A DNA stretch of 64,000 nt from Azophilus sp965116165 (GTDB taxonomy: Bacteria; Pseudomonadota; Gammaproteobacteria; Pseudomonadales; Azotimanducaceae): the NCBI GenBank assembly GCA_965116165.1, contig OZ220484.1, positions 3,038,001-3,102,000 of the forward strand, given 5' to 3'. Under the pieces are notes generated by a model. It had not been told where the DNA came from, did not search any database, and saw only the letters and a list, made by a program, of their open reading frames with translations. Numbering within the stretch: the stretch's first letter is position 1; every line of letters starts with the position of its first letter. Positions 60,755 to 64,000 of the stretch are shown here, in pieces. A program made the translations under genes and the position numbers.

Positions 60755-61336
60755 ATGCGCCAGTTGCTGGATTTTCTCCCCATCCTGATTTTTACCGTCG
60801 TTTTTTTCGCGGCGGATATTTATTGGGCAACCGGTGCGCTTATGGCATCGGTGACGCTGCAAGTGGCGGTCTACAAGCTGCTCGGCATGCGGGTTGGCCG
60901 CGAATTGAAGCTGGCTTTTTGGGCGAGCATCGCCTTTGGCGGCTTGACCCTGTTGTTGCGCGACGAAACATTCATTCAGTGGAAGCCGACGGTAATCAAC
61001 TGGTTGCTCGCGGCGTCGCTACTCGGTAGCCATTTTGTACGCACCAACCTCATTGAGAAATTACTTGGCGGCCAACTCAAACTACCGGACGCGGTTTGGA
61101 CGCGGCTCAATTTCGGCTGGGCCGCCGGTTTCTTTTTTGCGGGCGCACTGAACCTGATTGTGGCCTACAACTTCAACATGGAATTCTGGGTTGCCTATAA
61201 GCTGATCGGCGGGTTCGGGATCACGCTTTCCTATATCATTCTGACATTGATTTATCTGCACAGGCTGGGGTTACTGGCCGCACAGGGGGACTTGGCCGAG
61301 GCACAGGCGCAACGGAACACCAAGCCATGCGATTGA
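60755..61336 (+). CDS. yciB: Inner-membrane septation protein YciB
   Basis: 193 residues, five to six helices, with MRQLLDFLPILIFTVVFFAA and the conserved IEKLLGGQLKLPDAVWTRLN and NFNMEFWVAYKLIGG segments. YciB (IspA) contributes to envelope synthesis and cell division. It is divergent from yciO, with 169 bp between them holding a fragment with the element-E core. It overlaps pdxJ by 10 bp. Confidence 0.92.
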   Translation: MRQLLDFLPILIFTVVFFAADIYWATGALMASVTLQVAVYKLLGMRVGRELKLAFWASIAFGGLTLLLRDETFIQWKPTVINWLLAASLLGSHFVRTNLIEKLLGGQLKLPDAVWTRLNFGWAAGFFFAGALNLIVAYNFNMEFWVAYKLIGGFGITLSYIILTLIYLHRLGLLAAQGDLAEAQAQRNTKPCD

Positions 61337-62091
61337 GTGTTAACCTCAACAAGGTTGCCCTGGTGCGGAACGCCCGCGGAGGCGGAACGCCGAGCCTGAT
61401 CGAGGCGGCCAAGAGCGTACTTGCCGCGGGTGCGGGTGGAATCACCCTGCATCCGCGTCCCGACCAGCGGCACGCCCGCCCGGGGGATGTATTCGAACTC
61501 GCCGAACTGCTGGCCGGTTACCCGGACATTGAATTCAATATCGAAGGCAATCCGTTTGCGGGGCCGCGCGACAACGGCTATCCGGGATTCGACGCGCTCG
61601 TCGAGGGTGCGCGCCCGCATCAGGCCACCCTGGTGCCGGATGGCGACAATCAGCTCACCTCCGACCACGGCTTTGACCTCGACGGGGACAACGCGGCCCT
61701 GATGGCGAAGATAAGGCGCTATCGGGCCGCCGGTGCGCGGGTCAGTCTGTTTATGGATCCGAATGTCGAGCAGATCGAGCGGGTGCCGGAAACGGGCGCC
61801 GACCGTATCGAGCTGTATACCGGACCGTTTGCGGAAACGGTTGCACAAAACGGGCCGGGCGACGCGCGCAGCCTAGCCTCGCTCGCACTCTATCGAAAGG
61901 CCGCGCGCCGCGCAGTTGGCCTAGGCCTCGGCGTCAATGCCGGCCACGATTTGGACTTGACGAACCTTCCATTATTTGTGCGGATTGGCGAGATTGCCGA
62001 AGTGTCCATCGGCCACGCGCTCATCTCCACGGCGCTGGAACGCGGCCTCGCCGCGACCGTGCGCGCCTATTTGAATGCGATTGCCCGATGA
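61327..62091 (+). CDS. pdxJ: Pyridoxine 5'-phosphate synthase, atypical type
   Basis: 254 residues. LSVNLNKVALVRNARGGGTP, then GITLHPRPDQRHARPGDVFE, FNIEGNPF and ATLVPDGDNQLTSDHGFDLD mark PdxJ, which condenses 1-deoxyxylulose phosphate with aminoacetone phosphate. Proteobacterial PdxJ normally reads VNIDHVATLRxARGT and HLREDRRHI. The NxxK..RNARGG and HPRPDxRH forms are those of Bacteroidetes-type PdxJ, suggesting transfer. Functional residues appear intact. No acpS or recO is beside it. Confidence 0.88.
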   Translation: MRLSVNLNKVALVRNARGGGTPSLIEAAKSVLAAGAGGITLHPRPDQRHARPGDVFELAELLAGYPDIEFNIEGNPFAGPRDNGYPGFDALVEGARPHQATLVPDGDNQLTSDHGFDLDGDNAALMAKIRRYRAAGARVSLFMDPNVEQIERVPETGADRIELYTGPFAETVAQNGPGDARSLASLALYRKAARRAVGLGLGVNAGHDLDLTNLPLFVRIGEIAEVSIGHALISTALERGLAATVRAYLNAIAR

Positions 62092-62217
62092 AATTCATTA
62101 TCGAATGCCAAGTTCGGCAGACCGCGGACATGATGGGAATGGTCGCTTTGCGGACAGAAATTCCCGTTAATCGCGGCAATGTCCGAAAATTGGCTTCCAA
62201 CCAACCCGAATGGTTAA

Positions 62218-62316
62218 GGAACCTCTGATTAATCCTGTAGCCGGGGCATCCTATTTAATAAAATCAATAGCTTACGAGTAGCTAAATGCTGCTCTATCGA
62301 ATTGTTCAGACCTTCC
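62218..62316 (+). mobile_element. MITE-A, intact
   Basis: A 99-bp copy very close to consensus, flanked by TTAA (62214-62217) and TTAG (62317-62320), a YTAR target with one change. Confidence 0.85.
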
Positions 62317-62369
62317 TTAGTGTCGCCAAACATTCGGATCCAAGCGGATGATCGCGCATCGCGCATGGT

Positions 62370-62430
62370 TGGCGGGATAGTTGTTGACATCGACGACAGT
62401 CTTGCGCATTGCGACTTTGCGATATAATCC
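62370..62430 (-). repeat. Repeat H, left-end copy
   Basis: On the minus strand: GGATTATATCGCAAAGTCGC (end), then GCAAGACTGTCGTCGATGTC..., matching 15613-15640. GACTTTGCGATATAATCC (62413-62430) on the plus strand resembles a promoter -10 region for the downstream cyclophilin gene. Confidence 0.5.
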
Positions 62431-62444
62431 CCCGCCTTTTGCAG

Positions 62445-62544
62445 GGGACATATAAGGGAAAGTTGACAGAAACCGATATGCGGTGGTTTTCAGCCGCTAA
62501 ATCCTCAACATATAGTGGTACGTCAACTTACGTATATAAGTCCC
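62445..62544 (+). mobile_element. MITE-B with exact 8-bp duplication TTTTGCAG
   Basis: A complete 100-bp copy (GGGACATATAAGGGAAAGTT ... TACGTATATAAGTCCC) with identical TTTTGCAG at 62437-62444 and 62545-62552. It ends about 20-35 bp before the cyclophilin gene. Confidence 0.9.
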
Positions 62545-62570
62545 TTTTGCAGAATCTTGGAATGCATAGA

Positions 62571-63143
62571 ATGTCACCCATGAAGAAGTCCAGCCCCCGT
62601 TCTGCATTGTTTGCCGCGCTTTTGGCCCTTTCCGCGACCGCCGAGCAACCGGCCCCCGTCGTGCGCTTGGCAACCAGCGCCGGCAACATCGACATTGAGC
62701 TATTTCCCGCGGGGTCGCCGCAAACCGTTGACAATTTTTTGCGCTTGGTGGACGAGGGTTTCTACGACGGGCTGATCTTTCATCGGGTCATCGCCAACTT
62801 CATGGTGCAGGGTGGCGGCTACGACGGTGCCCTGGTCCTGCGCAAACCGCCTCGCACCGTGGTCAACGAATCGTTCAACGGCTTGTCGAACAGCCGTGGT
62901 ACGGTGGCGATGGCGCGCACCAACGATCCAGACTCGGCGGATGCGCAATTCTTCATCAACGTCACGGACAACAGCTATCTCGACGCGAAACCCGGCCAGC
63001 CCGGTTATACCGTATTCGGCAAGGTGGTCGCGGGCATGGAGGCGGTTGCCGACATCGAATCGAGCAGGACGCGGCGTCGCGGCGGCATGGCCGATGTGCC
63101 GGTCGAGAATGTCATTATTCAGGCCGCAACGCGCTTGCGGTAG
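62571..63143 (+). CDS. ppiA: Secreted cyclophilin-type peptidyl-prolyl isomerase
   Basis: About 190 residues. An N-terminal signal (KKSSPRSALFAALLALSATA) is followed by the cyclophilin fold: NIDIELFPAGSPQTVDNFLR, GLIFHRVIANFMVQGGGYDG (catalytic Arg in FHRV), RGTVAMARTNDPDSADAQFF and TVFGKVVAGMEAVADI. It accelerates Pro isomerisation in the periplasm. Starts at 62562, 62571 and 62580 are all possible. Transcription probably begins in or near repeats H and B. Confidence 0.9.
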   Translation: MSPMKKSSPRSALFAALLALSATAEQPAPVVRLATSAGNIDIELFPAGSPQTVDNFLRLVDEGFYDGLIFHRVIANFMVQGGGYDGALVLRKPPRTVVNESFNGLSNSRGTVAMARTNDPDSADAQFFINVTDNSYLDAKPGQPGYTVFGKVVAGMEAVADIESSRTRRRGGMADVPVENVIIQAATRLR

Positions 63144-63203
63144 CGCGCAGGCGGGCCCACCATCCGAGCGGTGGGGCCATTGGGCCGACGGGAGACGGGT
63201 TGC

Positions 63204-63980
63204 ATGAAATTGCGGGGAAGGGTCGCCGCCGTAACCGGCGGTACGGCGGGAATCGGGCTCGGGATCGCGCGGGCGTTTCTTGATGAGGGAGCATGCGTCA
63301 CGTTGATGGCCCGCAACCGAGCCAGGGCCGAGCGCGTCCTGGCGGAACTCGATGTGGACGAGCGCTGCGTCTTCGTCGCCGGCGATGCCACGGTGCGAGC
63401 CGATGTGGAGGGTTTTATCGACGCCACCGTCGAACGTTGCGGTCGTGTCGATGTGCTCGTCAATAACGCCGGAGGCGCCAGCGATCTGCAACCCCTGGTC
63501 AAACTATCGGACGAGGCGTTCGACTTGGCGATGAAATGGAACCTCTATTCGACCTTTTGGGCAAGCCGCCGGGCGTTGCCGTCGATGTTGGCCCGACGCT
63601 GGGGTCGCATCGTTAATATCTCCTCCGTGGAGGGGAAGGTCGGCAAGCCGGCGTTTATCGCCTATACCGCCGCCAAGCACGCCGTCAATGGTTTGACCAA
63701 ATCGTTGGCCCGGGAGGTCGGTGTCGAGGGTGTGACGGTCAATGCGATCTGTCCGGGGCTGGTTATTACCGATATTGTTCGGGAGAACGGGCCGGCCACG
63801 GCCGCTGCGATGGGGCTGACGTTCGACCAAATGGTCGATCATTTTGCCGAGGAATCGGCCATCAAGCGGCCCAACACCGTTGCGGAGGTGGCGGCGATGG
63901 CGGTTCTTTTGGCGTCGGAAACGGGTGCGGGCATTACCGGCGCCACGCTGAGCGTTGACGGCGGAACCTCCTCCTACTAG
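63204..63980 (+). CDS. Short-chain dehydrogenase/reductase
   Basis: 258 residues. Cofactor loop VTGGTAGIGLGIARAF, NNAGG, catalytic Ser in NISSVEG and YTAAKHAVNG (YxxxK), C-terminal GATLSVDGGTSSY. It resembles 3-hydroxybutyrate dehydrogenase/FabG-type SDRs; the substrate is not determinable. GGGAG lies about 10 bp before the ATG at 63204, so the upstream extension of the frame is not needed. Confidence 0.9.
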   Translation: MKLRGRVAAVTGGTAGIGLGIARAFLDEGACVTLMARNRARAERVLAELDVDERCVFVAGDATVRADVEGFIDATVERCGRVDVLVNNAGGASDLQPLVKLSDEAFDLAMKWNLYSTFWASRRALPSMLARRWGRIVNISSVEGKVGKPAFIAYTAAKHAVNGLTKSLAREVGVEGVTVNAICPGLVITDIVRENGPATAAAMGLTFDQMVDHFAEESAIKRPNTVAEVAAMAVLLASETGAGITGATLSVDGGTSSY

Positions 63981-64000
63981 ACATCCAACGACTCATGTTT

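Overview
The window is about 64 kb of GC-rich chromosome. It most likely comes from a gammaproteobacterium. The main reasons are an smc-zipA-ligA block (ZipA is characteristic of Gammaproteobacteria), a yciO / yciB neighbourhood, a System I cytochrome c maturation operon and a purM-DUF2066-CDP-alcohol transferase block. MurG and PdxJ carry motifs more typical of Firmicutes and Bacteroidetes respectively, so some genes may be foreign. The first 0.4 kb is AT-rich and holds the end of a PIN-domain gene.

Layout. 0-1 kb: PIN fragment and Zur with a palindromic operator candidate. 1.3-5.2 kb: purN and a DctPQM TRAP transporter. 5.3-12.2 kb: DUF805, HIT protein, AAA ATPase, ZIP transporter, three-subunit proton-translocating transhydrogenase (pntAa-pntAb-pntB) and an Smr protein. 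12.2-20.1 kb: repeats, tRNA-Gly(CCC), a Deg protease, an alcohol dehydrogenase, a luciferase-like oxidoreductase, a phospholipase-like secreted protein, a queuosine-precursor transporter, an SDR and a PTPS paralogue. 20.5-28.2 kb: two large RTX (GGxGxDxLx) proteins and an RTX remnant. 28.4-34.8 kb: metallo-hydrolase, DjlA, YheU, a secreted DUF11-like protein, a TonB-dependent receptor and DUF4396. 35.3-43.1 kb: ccmABCDEFGHI. 43.4-51.5 kb: smc, zipA, ligA and convergent purM. 51.6-57 kb: DUF2066, CDP-alcohol transferase, murG, serA and a desaturase. 57.3-64 kb: argS, a membrane-anchored cold-shock protein, yciO, yciB, pdxJ, a secreted cyclophilin and an SDR.

The most unusual property is the intergenic DNA. 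Most gaps hold short non-coding repeats that behave like miniature inverted-repeat transposable elements. MITE-A (99 bp) has IS5-like ends and 4-bp YTAR target duplications. MITE-B (100 bp) has GGGAATTATAT-type ends and 8-bp duplications. Element F (216 bp) has ends related to B and an 8-bp duplication inside a repeat whose empty copy is also in the window. A has jumped into B at two loci and B into A at one or two. Further families (C, D, E, H) interrupt the ccm operon at three junctions. Repeat ends supply, or directly abut, the stop codons of several genes. No transposase for any family is visible in the window.

Other points to check: a one-base frameshift splitting a ~1,680-residue RTX protein; a 585-bp internal tandem duplication in it; low-complexity in-frame insertions in LigA (inside its zinc finger) and ArgS; and a COG0720 protein with the ExxHGH signature instead of the QueD cysteine motif. 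All homology calls are made by eye from motifs, and repeat boundaries are good to a base or two.
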